From: Bryobacteraceae bacterium
GTDB lineage: Bacteria > Acidobacteriota > Terriglobia > Bryobacterales > Bryobacteraceae
DNA: 64,000 bases
Direction of reading: 5' to 3'
Assembly (NCBI GenBank): GCA_030041495.1
Contig: JASHNT010000092.1
Span: 1-64,000 of the forward strand
Every line of letters starts with the position of its first letter. The stretch's first letter is position 1. The notes under the pieces are model-generated. The model worked only from the letters and a program-made list of their open reading frames with translations. It was not told the DNA's origin and ran no database searches. Below, piece after piece: positions 7,629 to 17,444 of this stretch. Made by a program: the position numbers and the translations under genes.

Positions 7629-8786
7629 TCAGCAAGCATTCAGGAGATCCCAAGCTTCATCCCACGAGATCCGTTCTTGCTCCAGTCGAACACTGAGACC
7701 CCATCGATGTTGACGCAGCCCTTTGTAGACTGCCTGTTCTGCAGGCGTCAGCAAGGGCAGACTCCCCGTATGTTGGTTGTCCTCCCGCACCCATAGATCC
7801 CGGTTCTTCACAAGCGTAGATTCGTCCATGAGAACAGACCTCAGCTTTGGCAAGATGGCACGCCCGTGGTTCAGGATGGCGAATCCATGTGTATCGAGAT
7901 CACCCCAGTACACGCACTCCGCTGACGCCACCCACGGCACCTCTTCCAGGCTGCTGATACCATATCCCAGCCCCATGAACACAATGGAGCCCGGCCGCTC
8001 GCTGAAACACAAGCCGGTCTGAACGTTTTCCACGATGTACACCCTGGACACAGGAAGCTGCATTTGCGCGATCTCGTTAATTGGAGCGGTTATGTCGCCA
8101 AGCCCCGCAACGTGAAAACGAAGGTCTCCGTGAAGTAGTCGCATCCGCACCGTGGCGGGCGGTTTGCGCAATCCGCACCGCTGATAGAACCCTAGGCCGG
8201 CACAACTCCCGGACTGCAAGGCAGCAATCAGGTCCGCCATGAGGCCCATTCGCGTCTCCAGCCACTTCGTGTCCAGGCCGGGCAAAGGAATTTGGCGCGG
8301 ATACAAATTGGAAAGTGGATGAGACTCAATCCAAGCCACCAACTCTTTGAGCCGGAACATATCCTGATCGGTGTAGTCCGTAAGTGCGTCAGAATGTCGA
8401 GTGACACAAACCGCCAGTACGGGCCAGCGCTGCACGATTTCGCAATACCGGGATAGCGTCTTGTCCCATCTTTCTGCCTCGCCAATGAGCACGGCGACAG
8501 CGCGAGCATCCTTCAGGATCAAACGTTCCGGTGCGGTTTGCACGCCTAGGCTGCGCCATTGGCGCTCGCGCCAGACTAGATCGCCAGGGCTAACCCACGC
8601 ACGCCATGCGGAGACCCAGTCCTGAACCGACTGAGGTTGCATTTGTACGTCCGCCTCGGTCGGACGACCCAGCGGTAGCTCTAGCGGCCAGACACCGTTC
8701 CCGGCCAGCCACTCGCGGTGCTGGTTCCGATACCGCCGCGCGCAGAGCGCTGTTATATCGTCAGGAAACTGCAGCGCCCGCTTCAT
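7629..8786 (-). CDS. jetD: Wadjet system nuclease subunit JetD
   Basis: 385 residues, the usual JetD length. The N-terminal half matches the DUF3322-type region and the C-terminal half the DUF2220 region, which carries a Toprim fold related to topoisomerase VI/Spo11. The Toprim acidic residues are visible: E253 in VYIVENVQTG, and D296/D298 in VYWGDLDTHGF. In characterised Wadjet systems JetD is the nuclease that cleaves extruded circular plasmid DNA. It overlaps jetC by 26 bases and is the last gene of the operon. The reaction is established for the family; activity here is inference. Confidence 0.9.
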   Translation of the reverse strand: MKRALQFPDDITALCARRYRNQHREWLAGNGVWPLELPLGRPTEADVQMQPQSVQDWVSAWRAWVSPGDLVWRERQWRSLGVQTAPERLILKDARAVAVLIGEAERWDKTLSRYCEIVQRWPVLAVCVTRHSDALTDYTDQDMFRLKELVAWIESHPLSNLYPRQIPLPGLDTKWLETRMGLMADLIAALQSGSCAGLGFYQRCGLRKPPATVRMRLLHGDLRFHVAGLGDITAPINEIAQMQLPVSRVYIVENVQTGLCFSERPGSIVFMGLGYGISSLEEVPWVASAECVYWGDLDTHGFAILNHGRAILPKLRSVLMDESTLVKNRDLWVREDNQHTGSLPLLTPAEQAVYKGLRQHRWGLSVRLEQERISWDEAWDLLNAC

Positions 8787-11700
8787 CGTAGGATCTGGTC
8801 GGAAGATTCAGGCGTTTCCGTTCAGCGTCGTATTCGATCATCAGGACGCTCGAGTGACGACGTTCAGTGATGTCCACAAAGCACGCGCCGCCGATAAATG
8901 GCTCCAGTGTCATCACGGACTTCAGAGGCGTGGCCACGATCATCTGAAAGCCGAAACTGGCGAAGATATTCATCACCAGTGCAGTAAACTCGTTGTCCGC
9001 TTTGTCAAAGGCCTCATCGAGAACTACGGGCGCGTACTGCGGCAACCCATGATCGTCACCACCCAACTGATAGCGCAGTGCCGCGGCGAGACAAGTAGTG
9101 GCAAGCTTCTGCCGTTGGCCTCCCGACTTTCCCGAACCGCCTCGATACACTTCCACTTGGACGCCATTGATATCCATCTCACGCCCGATGAAATCAACGT
9201 GCTGCCGGACATCCAGTACAAGTGTGCGCCACCGCTTCTGTTCGGATTCCTGGCCGCCAAGGCGCTCGACTAGCCGGCGCAGGATTAGAAACCGTTCCTC
9301 GGCTTGCTCACGGTCATCGCTCCAGGCGTGACTCAGCGCCCGCTGGATCTCCTGTTTGAATTCGCGAACGTCGTCAAGGTTTCGGTCGGTGGGATCGATA
9401 TGCAAGTACGTCCCCGGCCCAAACTCGGCCTTGCTCAAGCTGTCATTGACGAGATTCAAGCGGTCGAAAATTGTCTTACGAGCCTGGTTGAGGTGAGTTG
9501 AAAGAGCGGCCAGATTTTGATGACTCTGGTTTCGGAGGAGGTCGAAGAAGCGCTCCTCGTAATCCGGCAAGCGGTCGGATTCCAGCCGCCTGAGCTTGGC
9601 GAGAAAGTCTGACGCGGAGGCCAGCGAATCGTCAACATCGGCGGCGTCGGCTGGCCAGCGCCGCTTGAATTCGGAGAAGCGCCGTTCAATGGCTTTGGCT
9701 GCCTGATTGCGCGCCTCGGCCAGTGAATCCATTTCTTCGCTAAGTTTCTTGTCCACTCTATGAGCTTGCTCGTCAAGACGTTCCAAGGTAAGCGACTGGC
9801 CAAGGCCGTCGAAGTACTTAGACAATTCGGCTCCCTGAGCATCGCTAAGTGCGGACGAGTGGTTGCGCAGTGCGCTCAAGTCGGAAGCGTATTTCTTCAT
9901 CTCCTTTTCGGTCCCGCCAACCTGCGATTTTACTTCGATGAGAATTTGACTCGCGCGATTCACAAGTGCCGTTTGTGCCTCGATACGCCTCGCGAGCTCC
10001 CCAAGAACGGTATTGCCCTCCTGCAATTCGCGAAGCTTCTTGTCTATCGCGTTGATCCTCTCCAGCACGGGCCGGGCGTCCAGTTCCTGCCACTGCAAGT
10101 TGACGAGAGTCTGGCAGTTCAATGCCCGCTGCCTGCGATTATCGTCCTCGGCCTTCAAGGAACGCATATCGCTTCTGCATCGTTCGATTCCAACCCCAGC
10201 ATCCTGCGCTTTTCGCTCAAAAAGCGCGCGTTTTGCCCGGTTGTCGAAACCGAGCACCCAACGGCTACGATCATTTAGATCGCGGCGATCGTCCTTTTCG
10301 TGTCTGTCCTTACCGTGACGCACCTGTCCTTGGCGGGTGACCGCTTTTTCTGAGTTTCTAAATGCCTGCATGGAATCGACGCAAGCATAGTCAAAACGTT
10401 GAAGTAAGGTGCTGCGCAGGTAGCCCAGGAACGTGCCTTCCTTGATTTGCAACTTATAGATAAGCGAATTCGGCTGACGAGACTGAACCGGTTGCACCTG
10501 ATCCCGTCCGACACGATTGTAAAAGAGGCGCTCGCCCCTGAGAAACGTTCGGTTGACGTATTCAGACACGGCTGGATAGTGGCGCTCTTCAACGAGCAAC
10601 GAGAGCGCAAATCCGCCCAGCACTCGCTCGATCGCGCCCCGCCATCCCTCCTCCTTAGGCAGTACTTCCATAAGCTCAGCCGCGAACGGCAACGCTGCCT
10701 CGGCAAGCCCCAGTTCCTCCGTAAGGGTGGCGCGAAGTCTCAGCATATTCGCCGGCACGTTCGAGGGCTGCCGAAGTAGTGACTCCACCTCGTCCCTGGC
10801 CTCCGAGAACTCCTTTTCTAGACCGGCAAGGTTCGCCGACAAAGCCGCATACCGATCTCGTGATTTCTCCTGCCATTCTCTCCACTGCTCGATTTCCTGT
10901 TGTGCGGCGTTAACCAACGAGGCGAACTCCGCGGGCTGGTCTGGAAGCAGCCAGCCGAGCTGTTCGCACGTGCGCTGCGCTTTGCCACGTTTGCTAAGGG
11001 ATTCGTCCCGGCGGATCGCGAGATCCCGTCTTTCGCGCTCCAACTGTTCGATCTGCAAACCGCCGGCTTCGAGACGCTGGCGTTGTAGGTCTTTAAGGTC
11101 GGCTTCACGGTTGTTGAGCTCAGCGGCTTTGCTCTGTTCCTCCGCCCTCCTGACGTTAAGCTCATCCTCTAACTCTGCGATGCGCTTCTGGAGAAGACCA
11201 GCCCGAAGCGCTCTCTTATAGCTGTCCAATCCGGAACGCAAGTCGCTCAGTTCCTTCTCGCGACGCGCAAACGCCCCGAATCTTAGATGTTCTTCGCGCG
11301 CCGGTACCAAGATTTGTATCTGTTCGCGCGCAGTGACCACGGCCTGGTGGGCGGCATTGAGCTCAGCGAACTCTGTCACCAGCCGGTCGGCTGCCTCGAA
11401 GGTCTCCGGTCGGTCCAGCATGAAATCTCGCAGGAACGTATTCAAGTCGCCCAGATTCTTCGCGGATTGAGTCCTGTGCAGGAGTTTGAGCGCCAGCTCG
11501 TTCTCGATGCCCAAGCGGCGGCAGAATCGTTCCGCGTAGGGAGCAAAGTCTTCCCGTGCGAAAACGTCGGGAAGCTTTTGCTTCATTTTACGCACGTCGA
11601 GTTGAAAGTCGCTGAGGGCCCTCAAGTCGAAGGGGCGGTCGAAGATTAGGTAATGTCGGCGGAGGTCTTCGCGGTTATTGGACTTCCCACGAATCCAGAA

Positions 11701-12081
11701 GAGCTGAACCAACACCACCGTTTCGGCCGCATCATTGCAATAGGTCAGTGCAAGTGCAGACCATGTGGTACCCGTGCGGAGATACCGTGTGACGATTAAG
11801 CCCGAGTCATCGTCTTGCTGTTCTGCCCAGGCCCCGCGAACGTAGCTGAGCAGGCTTCGATCGCGGCTGCCGCGTTCTCCCTCCCGCGCCGCGGCGTTAA
11901 AGTCCACCCACTTGGGCGGTACCAATAAAGTCGAAAAGGCATCCAGGAGCGTGGTTTTTCCGGTGCCCGACCGCCCTACGAAGAGAAATCCACGCTCCGC
12001 AATCGGAATGTCGTGAATATTTGAGAAGGTGCCCCAATTGTAGACCTGGAGTTTGGCGATACGGAACTGTGCGGTGCTCAC
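8761..12081 (-). CDS. jetC: Wadjet system SMC-like ATPase JetC
   Basis: 1106 residues with MukB/SMC-like layout: Walker A at 36-44 (GRSGTGKTT), long coiled-coil arms rich in Glu/Arg/Leu with a central hinge-like region, an ABC signature at ~986 (SGGQRQK) and Walker B at ~1019-1028 (VVLDEAFDKAD). In Wadjet, JetC with JetA and JetB forms a loop-extruding condensin-like motor that detects small circular DNA. Its start overlaps the end of jetB by 4 bases (ATGA), indicating translational coupling. All ATPase motifs look intact. Confidence 0.93.
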   Translation of the reverse strand: MSTAQFRIAKLQVYNWGTFSNIHDIPIAERGFLFVGRSGTGKTTLLDAFSTLLVPPKWVDFNAAAREGERGSRDRSLLSYVRGAWAEQQDDDSGLIVTRYLRTGTTWSALALTYCNDAAETVVLVQLFWIRGKSNNREDLRRHYLIFDRPFDLRALSDFQLDVRKMKQKLPDVFAREDFAPYAERFCRRLGIENELALKLLHRTQSAKNLGDLNTFLRDFMLDRPETFEAADRLVTEFAELNAAHQAVVTAREQIQILVPAREEHLRFGAFARREKELSDLRSGLDSYKRALRAGLLQKRIAELEDELNVRRAEEQSKAAELNNREADLKDLQRQRLEAGGLQIEQLERERRDLAIRRDESLSKRGKAQRTCEQLGWLLPDQPAEFASLVNAAQQEIEQWREWQEKSRDRYAALSANLAGLEKEFSEARDEVESLLRQPSNVPANMLRLRATLTEELGLAEAALPFAAELMEVLPKEEGWRGAIERVLGGFALSLLVEERHYPAVSEYVNRTFLRGERLFYNRVGRDQVQPVQSRQPNSLIYKLQIKEGTFLGYLRSTLLQRFDYACVDSMQAFRNSEKAVTRQGQVRHGKDRHEKDDRRDLNDRSRWVLGFDNRAKRALFERKAQDAGVGIERCRSDMRSLKAEDDNRRQRALNCQTLVNLQWQELDARPVLERINAIDKKLRELQEGNTVLGELARRIEAQTALVNRASQILIEVKSQVGGTEKEMKKYASDLSALRNHSSALSDAQGAELSKYFDGLGQSLTLERLDEQAHRVDKKLSEEMDSLAEARNQAAKAIERRFSEFKRRWPADAADVDDSLASASDFLAKLRRLESDRLPDYEERFFDLLRNQSHQNLAALSTHLNQARKTIFDRLNLVNDSLSKAEFGPGTYLHIDPTDRNLDDVREFKQEIQRALSHAWSDDREQAEERFLILRRLVERLGGQESEQKRWRTLVLDVRQHVDFIGREMDINGVQVEVYRGGSGKSGGQRQKLATTCLAAALRYQLGGDDHGLPQYAPVVLDEAFDKADNEFTALVMNIFASFGFQMIVATPLKSVMTLEPFIGGACFVDITERRHSSVLMIEYDAERKRLNLPTRSYDEAGAAVS

Positions 12082-12779
12082 AACTCCATCTCCTCACCCT
12101 GCGTTTCCGAGGCAGACGCCAACTTAGGTCCATCGGAGGCTATTTGCCGGTAGATTTCGGTCAGCGCGAGAATGGCCTCAGCGGAGAACAGCAGTTTTAG
12201 TGTGGGCGAGATCTCGAAGCGATCATCCGTCGATCGAACTTTTTGAAGGATACTGTGTTTCTTGATTTTTTCAATCGATGCTTGAATCCGCTTGGTGAAT
12301 CCAGCGCGGTCCGTGTTCGCCGCTCGCTCATAGACCGATAGGTGATCGGTCATTTCATTGGATGAAACGACGGCACGCTCGCTCTGCGCGTCGGCTTCCA
12401 TCAACTTCTGCCGTAAGAACAATAGCAGCGCGGAGTCTAGAAAAGTGAGATGCGCGACCCTTAGCAGCGCGGGCGCTTCCAGGTCGCCTACATCCGCTTT
12501 TCGAGTGAATGCTACTTGAAGATGGTTATCGATAACCAACTCGAGAAATAGCTCGTTCAACCGGCGGCGCACGATCTGTTCGTCCCGGACGAGTGTGGGC
12601 CAGAGTTTGGAATGGCGCCTAGCGTCCAGAAAAGGTCCAGCGAGTAACTGGGCCAGCACTCTGCGCGTATCCAGTGGCAGCTCGCCCGTATCTCCTGCAA
12701 ACAGACCCGCCTCCGCCGCTTCATTGAGCGCAACAGACTCTCCCACAGATTTATGGCGCTCCATATCAGACGAGTTCAT
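12078..12779 (-). CDS. jetB: Wadjet system kite-like subunit JetB (DUF4194)
   Basis: The ATG at 12779 (MNSSDMERHK) is chosen: it overlaps the jetA end by 14 bases, while the longer frame to 12896 would overlap by 131. This gives 233 residues. The body resembles DUF4194 proteins: VLAQLLAGPFLDARRHSKLW and VRRRLNELFLELVID, followed by winged-helix-like segments near LTFLDSALLLFLRQKLM. JetB is the MukE-like partner that bridges JetA and the JetC heads in the motor complex. Confidence 0.88.
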   Translation of the reverse strand: MNSSDMERHKSVGESVALNEAAEAGLFAGDTGELPLDTRRVLAQLLAGPFLDARRHSKLWPTLVRDEQIVRRRLNELFLELVIDNHLQVAFTRKADVGDLEAPALLRVAHLTFLDSALLLFLRQKLMEADAQSERAVVSSNEMTDHLSVYERAANTDRAGFTKRIQASIEKIKKHSILQKVRSTDDRFEISPTLKLLFSAEAILALTEIYRQIASDGPKLASASETQGEEMEL

Positions 12780-14226
12780 GGATTCGTTCTCGCAAAAAGT
12801 AAATGGACGGAATCCTTGCTCTGCGGTCCAGGTCATCTCGACCGCGCCATTCCACGATCTCCTTCCCCCCAGCCGGGACGCCGTGGCGGCTACCAAGTGC
12901 CAAGTACCCTACTACTGTCCCGAGCCCCTGCGAAGCGGGAAAAATCGCGAGTATCTCCGCAATCGATGCCTGAGAGCGCTCCGTCAGAACCGCCCGGATA
13001 CTCGCTTTCAGCCCACCGAAGTCGATCTCGGACTGCGCAACGAGCTCGGCAACCGATTCCAGTGCGATCGTCGGCGCATCGGCATCGCACATTCCATCTG
13101 GGAGGGCTTCGATCGAGGGATCTAAAAGAGACCATTGAGAAAGCGAACTCAATCGGCTGCTCGTCAGCGGAAGGATGAATTTCACTTCCTCCGTCGTCCG
13201 GATTTCATCCTTCAACGATAGGGCCGCACGTTGGGCTTCTTTCAGTAACTGTTGAATACGGCGCTGCTCCAGGTATTCCCGGCTCTGGACAAAGCGTTTG
13301 AGGCTACCAGCAAACTGCTGTAAGACGTCATGCACCATCCCGCCTTGACTTAGGAGGGTTCGGGTCAGCGCCAGTAAAAAGCGCCGTTCCCTCATCTGCA
13401 ACTGGCCAGCGAATCCGCGAGACATTACGTGTTCCAGAGCGTCGTCAAGCACGGTGCTTTGTTCGGGATCAGTAAGCAGCCGCCAAAAAGCGTAAAACGT
13501 ACGCCCAGCTTCGCTTTCCGCGATCAGGTCGACTCCGGCGAAGAGGCGTTCCAAAACGTCACCGCGTCCGGTTTCGTCGTCCATGAGACGTTCGCGCAGT
13601 TCGTGGTTCAAACGCTCAAAATCATCCCGAACGCGACGGAAATCGCCTGTCAGGCCATCGGCCAAGGCGATAATCTCACGTATGCGTTCGAGCGCCTGAG
13701 CATCGGTCAACGATTCCACACGACCGCCGCGAATCTCTTCGATCTTGCGATCCAGCCGCTGCCGCTCTGCCACAAGATTGGCGGCCCGAGACTCCGGATT
13801 CGTATCGGAATCCTCGGCTAGCTTTACCAGTTGCTGAATGACAACAGCCAACCGACTCTCAGTAGCGGCAACGCGCGGCTCAGCAAGCCCCGCCACAAAC
13901 CGGATGACGGTAGCCGAGGCTGATGAGAGTTCGTACTCCTCCTCGGAAGCGCCAGCAGGGAAACGACGTTCGAGAAAACCATCACGTAGCCATTCGGAGA
14001 TATACGCTTGCGGAGGTTGCGGTAAGTCCTCGCCTCGGCCGCGCAGCTCTTCCAGGTCGCGACCAATCCGCTCGTGAAGCACGGAGGCTGGAAGGCGCTG
14101 CTCGGCCTCGAACAGGTGGGCTTGAAGAAGTCCAACGATGATCGGCCCATTCCGGGCAGAGAGTAACCTCCAGACCGGCTGTTCTCGGAGTTGGCGGCAA
14201 GCTGATATGTACTTGTCTGCCTTCAT
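12766..14226 (-). CDS. jetA: Wadjet system kleisin-like subunit JetA (DUF3375)
   Basis: 486 residues, the expected size of DUF3375 proteins. Recognisable stretches are ISACRQLREQPVWRLLSARN near the start, then FEAEQRLPASVLHERIGRDL, and a middle segment DETGRGDVLERLFAGVDLI. JetA is the MukF/kleisin-like subunit that closes the JetC ring. It is the first gene of the jetABCD operon. The 269 bases upstream (14227-14495) must hold the promoter; no clear boxes were identified. An integrase gene lies on the far side on the same strand. Confidence 0.9.
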   Translation of the reverse strand: MKADKYISACRQLREQPVWRLLSARNGPIIVGLLQAHLFEAEQRLPASVLHERIGRDLEELRGRGEDLPQPPQAYISEWLRDGFLERRFPAGASEEEYELSSASATVIRFVAGLAEPRVAATESRLAVVIQQLVKLAEDSDTNPESRAANLVAERQRLDRKIEEIRGGRVESLTDAQALERIREIIALADGLTGDFRRVRDDFERLNHELRERLMDDETGRGDVLERLFAGVDLIAESEAGRTFYAFWRLLTDPEQSTVLDDALEHVMSRGFAGQLQMRERRFLLALTRTLLSQGGMVHDVLQQFAGSLKRFVQSREYLEQRRIQQLLKEAQRAALSLKDEIRTTEEVKFILPLTSSRLSSLSQWSLLDPSIEALPDGMCDADAPTIALESVAELVAQSEIDFGGLKASIRAVLTERSQASIAEILAIFPASQGLGTVVGYLALGSRHGVPAGGKEIVEWRGRDDLDRRARIPSIYFLRERIHELV

Positions 14227-14495
14227 GGTCAGAACTCAGATAGAAGCTACCTCAGCGGTTACATCGGCCGAAATTATATGATCCTGCAATTTGCGATGCT
14301 TTTCTTGAACGCCTCAGTTCAGCTCGACCAATCCTCGGGACTTCGCGGTCACAACGGCGCTATTGAACGCGCCATCCTGGCTATCTCTGTTTACGCGTTC
14401 GTTGCGGCGAGAGAAGGGATGAGCTTTCGCTTTGGTTCGCGTATCCGCAGGCAGAGGACCGTTGTTCCGCATTATCGTAGTCTATTCGGGAGGCG

Positions 14496-15731
14496 TTAGT
14501 TCACCGCCGCGTTGGCGTCTTCTTGCGGCGTAACCGTGTGCCTGTTCATGAAGTCATCCCAGCGACGGGCGGCCTCCTGGTCGCGCCCGCGGAGCGCGTG
14601 GGAGTAGACGTCGGCCGTCACGCGGACCGAGGAGTGCCCCAATCTCTCGGACACCGTTGCCAGGTCCACGCCGTCGGCCAGTAAAACCGAACCGTGGCTG
14701 TGGCGCAGCGTGTGAAGGCTGACCCCCTTCGGCAGACCGAGCTTGCGGCACAGCAGTGAAATAGACGCCGATAACGTATCCGGCTTCAATGGCGTGCCGT
14801 CAGGGTTCGCGAAAATCAGGTCGAGGTCGGAGCGGTAGCCGGCCCCAAGCTTTCGGCGGAACTTTTCCTGCTCCTGGCGGTGCTGCTTGAGTGCGCCCAG
14901 AATTGATTCCGGAAGGTTCACTCGCCGCGAGCGGTCCGTCTTCGTACCTTTGAACTGAAGCCCGGCCTTAGTCTGACTAAGAGACCGCCCGATGACCAAG
15001 TCGCGTCCATCGATGTCCGCCCACCGGAGCGCCAGTGCCTCGCCGCGTCGCGCGCCGGTGGCCGCGAGCAACTGCAGCAACCTCCGCATGCACCAGGGGC
15101 CATTCGCCGAGTTGATGAGCAGCATCTGTTCGGACGGCAATAATGCTTTGCCTTCGCGCTTCCTCGGCACCGGCGGCTCGCTGTTGGTTACCGGGTTGGT
15201 GGTGACCAGTCCCCACTTCACCGCTCGCAAAAACGCGCTGGACACGACGCCGGCCGTGCAGCGGACGGTCTTCGCTGACAACGCGCGTGGAGTTTTGTCT
15301 TTCCGCGTACGGCCGCCAGACTGAAGAAGCCGGTTCCATTCGCGGTTGAGATGCAGCGGTGTAATATCCGCTAGCGGCATCGCCAGCAGCTCCGGATCGA
15401 GGATGCCTGCCCATTGCCGGTATCGCTCCGCACTTTTCGCAGCCAGTTTCTTATCGACGTGTCGAGAGAAAAATTCTTCTAGAAGCATTGCCAGCGTCTT
15501 TGGTGGAGCGGCCGCGACGCCGACGCCGGCCTTGGCCAGTTCCTGTTTCTGCAGTTCCTCGGCGCGCCGCTTTGCCTCGGCTTCCTCGGCATCGCGTTTG
15601 GTCGCGAACCCAAATTGGCGAACCGGCAGAACTCCACGCTTCGCCCCCGGTGGCTGAAATTTGAAGTACCACAGGGCCGTTCCCGATCTGTACTTTCGCT
15701 TGTAGACTGCCATCGGTTCGTTCGACACCAT
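14496..15731 (-). CDS. Tyrosine site-specific integrase
   Basis: The ATG at 15731 is preceded by AGAGG at a good distance, while the frame further upstream is Pro/Arg-rich and unlikely to be coding. The product has an N-terminal Arm-like domain (KRKYRSGTALWYFKFQPPG), a core-binding domain and a catalytic domain with the tyrosine-recombinase residues: Arg in ATGARRGEALALRW, His-x-x-Arg in SLHTLRHSHGS, His in SERLGHSS and the nucleophile Tyr in TADVYSHALRG. All five are present, so it looks active. It reads away from the island genes at 16-24 kb. It most likely inserted that island. Confidence 0.92.
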   Translation of the reverse strand: MVSNEPMAVYKRKYRSGTALWYFKFQPPGAKRGVLPVRQFGFATKRDAEEAEAKRRAEELQKQELAKAGVGVAAAPPKTLAMLLEEFFSRHVDKKLAAKSAERYRQWAGILDPELLAMPLADITPLHLNREWNRLLQSGGRTRKDKTPRALSAKTVRCTAGVVSSAFLRAVKWGLVTTNPVTNSEPPVPRKREGKALLPSEQMLLINSANGPWCMRRLLQLLAATGARRGEALALRWADIDGRDLVIGRSLSQTKAGLQFKGTKTDRSRRVNLPESILGALKQHRQEQEKFRRKLGAGYRSDLDLIFANPDGTPLKPDTLSASISLLCRKLGLPKGVSLHTLRHSHGSVLLADGVDLATVSERLGHSSVRVTADVYSHALRGRDQEAARRWDDFMNRHTVTPQEDANAAVN

Positions 15732-16117
15732 CCATACCTCTGGTCCCGCTCGGAAGTCCACTTCGCTGGCCGAACTTGGGGCCCTCGCACGGCACGCCCC
15801 GGCCACGCGCCCGGCATTACGCCCGCCCCCCGGCGCCGTGTGCCCTGACGGAGGGCCTTCGGGGGCTCGCTCCGACGGAAGGTTTGGCGGCCAGATGGGC
15901 GCAGATGGGTGCAGATGGGTGGAATTTGAAAAAAATTCTGGTAGTCCTGGGGGCGGCAGCGGCCTGGTACCTACCCCGCGCATGTCTATGAAAAACCGTG
16001 CCTAAGAGCGTACAGAGTAAGCCTCAAACCGCCCCGAAAACGTGCACAGAACGCAAAAACCGCTCCCAAACCATCCAAAGAACGCAAAATGCGTTGAATA
16101 ACCGTACGTTCTTCCGT

Positions 16118-17395
16118 ATGGTTGAACACGTGGAACGCCTTTTCTATTCCACCGGCCAGGTCGCCACCCAACTTGGAGTCAGTCTGGCTACCGTCCGCCT
16201 CTTGTGTGAAAACCGCGTCATCGGAGCCGAAATGACTCCCGGCGGCCAGTGGCGCGTGCCAGCCTCCGAGGTCGAGCGCCTGAAACGCGACGGCCTGCCC
16301 ATGGTTCCGCGCCCTCTGCCTATTGAAGCCGCCCCGAACGAAGAGCCGGAGCCCGCGACCGAAGTCTCCGTTGAAGTTCTGTCCGCACAAGACAGTGTGG
16401 CCATCGCCAGGAGCACGCTCGAAAAACGTAGGATTGACCGCGAGATCGAGGAAAACGAAGAGTGGTTCCGCGATCGCCAGCGTCAGCACCAGGCGGCCGT
16501 GGTCTTGGAGCGCCAAAAAGCCGATGCCCAGTTGGCCGCGCAATGGCGTCAGCAGTGGATGCACAAGTGGAAAAAATATGCGCTTGATTCCGTGCCGTAT
16601 GCGGCGCGCAACGAAGTTGAGCTGGAAGTCCACGCCGCGGTGACTTCGGCACTGTCGGTGCTCCACGCCTCCGATCCGGAAGCGATCACAAAACGCCTGG
16701 TTGATGCCGCCGTGCGCAAGGCACTTCGACCCTGGCAACGTAAACAGGACGTCCAGCACGCTCTGAAGTCTGCGATGAACCGGCTGCCGTGGGACGTTCA
16801 GAACAAGCCCGAATGGGCTGGCTTGAAGAAGATCGCTTGGGATGCGGCAGCAGAAGCTGTCGGAAAACTACACGAAGAGGCGACCCATCGGGAGATGGCG
16901 GACGTGGCAGAGCAAGCAGTGCAGCCGGTGATCCGGCTATTTGAGCACGCGCAGACTTGCGAGCGAATAGCGACGTGGGTGTATGTTCTCGGCGCCACTG
17001 CTGAGGAGGCGGAAGCGGCCAAGGAATCAGTACGCAAGGCTCTGTTGGCGCTGCCTGTCGGAACGGCATCACCCGAACTGGAAAAAGCAAAGGAGACGGC
17101 TCTCGCGCCGCATAAGGCGGCCGTGGCTCAACGGAAAGAAACCGCCCGGCTGGAGTCGGAGAAGCAAGCCAGGCGGCGCGCTGCAGAATGCAGGGTCAAC
17201 GGCCAACTCCATCACATCGAGCGATACCTGGATCAGGAGTACGAATTCGATGGTGGCTATGCCGAGTTGCGCGCGGAAGCGAATCGGCTGCGGCTTCCGA
17301 TTTGGAAGGCGCTAATCGAGGAAATCCTAAAAGACCCAGGCATGAGCGACGACGCGATCCGCAATCAGATCGAACGACACATCGACCGTGACTGA
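16118..17395 (+). CDS. HTH/excisionase-headed coiled-coil protein of unknown function
   Basis: From ATG 16118 the N-terminus (~7-55) resembles MerR/excisionase-type winged helices: FYSTGQVATQLGVSLATVRL, then WRVPASEVERLKRDGLP. After a Pro/Glu linker come ~330 residues rich in Ala, Glu, Lys and Arg, probably long helices or coiled coil. The family of the C-terminal part is not recognised. An imperfect inverted repeat (AACCGTACG 16100-16108 and CGTATGGTT 16115-16123) spans the start codon and could be an operator. The frame is open back to a GTG at 15998, so a longer form is possible. It is divergent from the integrase, the place where excisionase or regulator genes usually sit. Confidence 0.6.
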   Translation: MVEHVERLFYSTGQVATQLGVSLATVRLLCENRVIGAEMTPGGQWRVPASEVERLKRDGLPMVPRPLPIEAAPNEEPEPATEVSVEVLSAQDSVAIARSTLEKRRIDREIEENEEWFRDRQRQHQAAVVLERQKADAQLAAQWRQQWMHKWKKYALDSVPYAARNEVELEVHAAVTSALSVLHASDPEAITKRLVDAAVRKALRPWQRKQDVQHALKSAMNRLPWDVQNKPEWAGLKKIAWDAAAEAVGKLHEEATHREMADVAEQAVQPVIRLFEHAQTCERIATWVYVLGATAEEAEAAKESVRKALLALPVGTASPELEKAKETALAPHKAAVAQRKETARLESEKQARRRAAECRVNGQLHHIERYLDQEYEFDGGYAELRAEANRLRLPIWKALIEEILKDPGMSDDAIRNQIERHIDRD

Positions 17396-17444
17396 GTGCG
17401 ATCAACTAAGCTCCGGTTATACTGATTCCCGAAGGACTCAGCAC

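Noticed and set aside
14227-14495. Copy of the tRNA-Glu 3' end (attachment site) beside the integrase
   Set aside because: Read on both strands; no stretch matching TGGTAGCGCTAACGAGA was found here.
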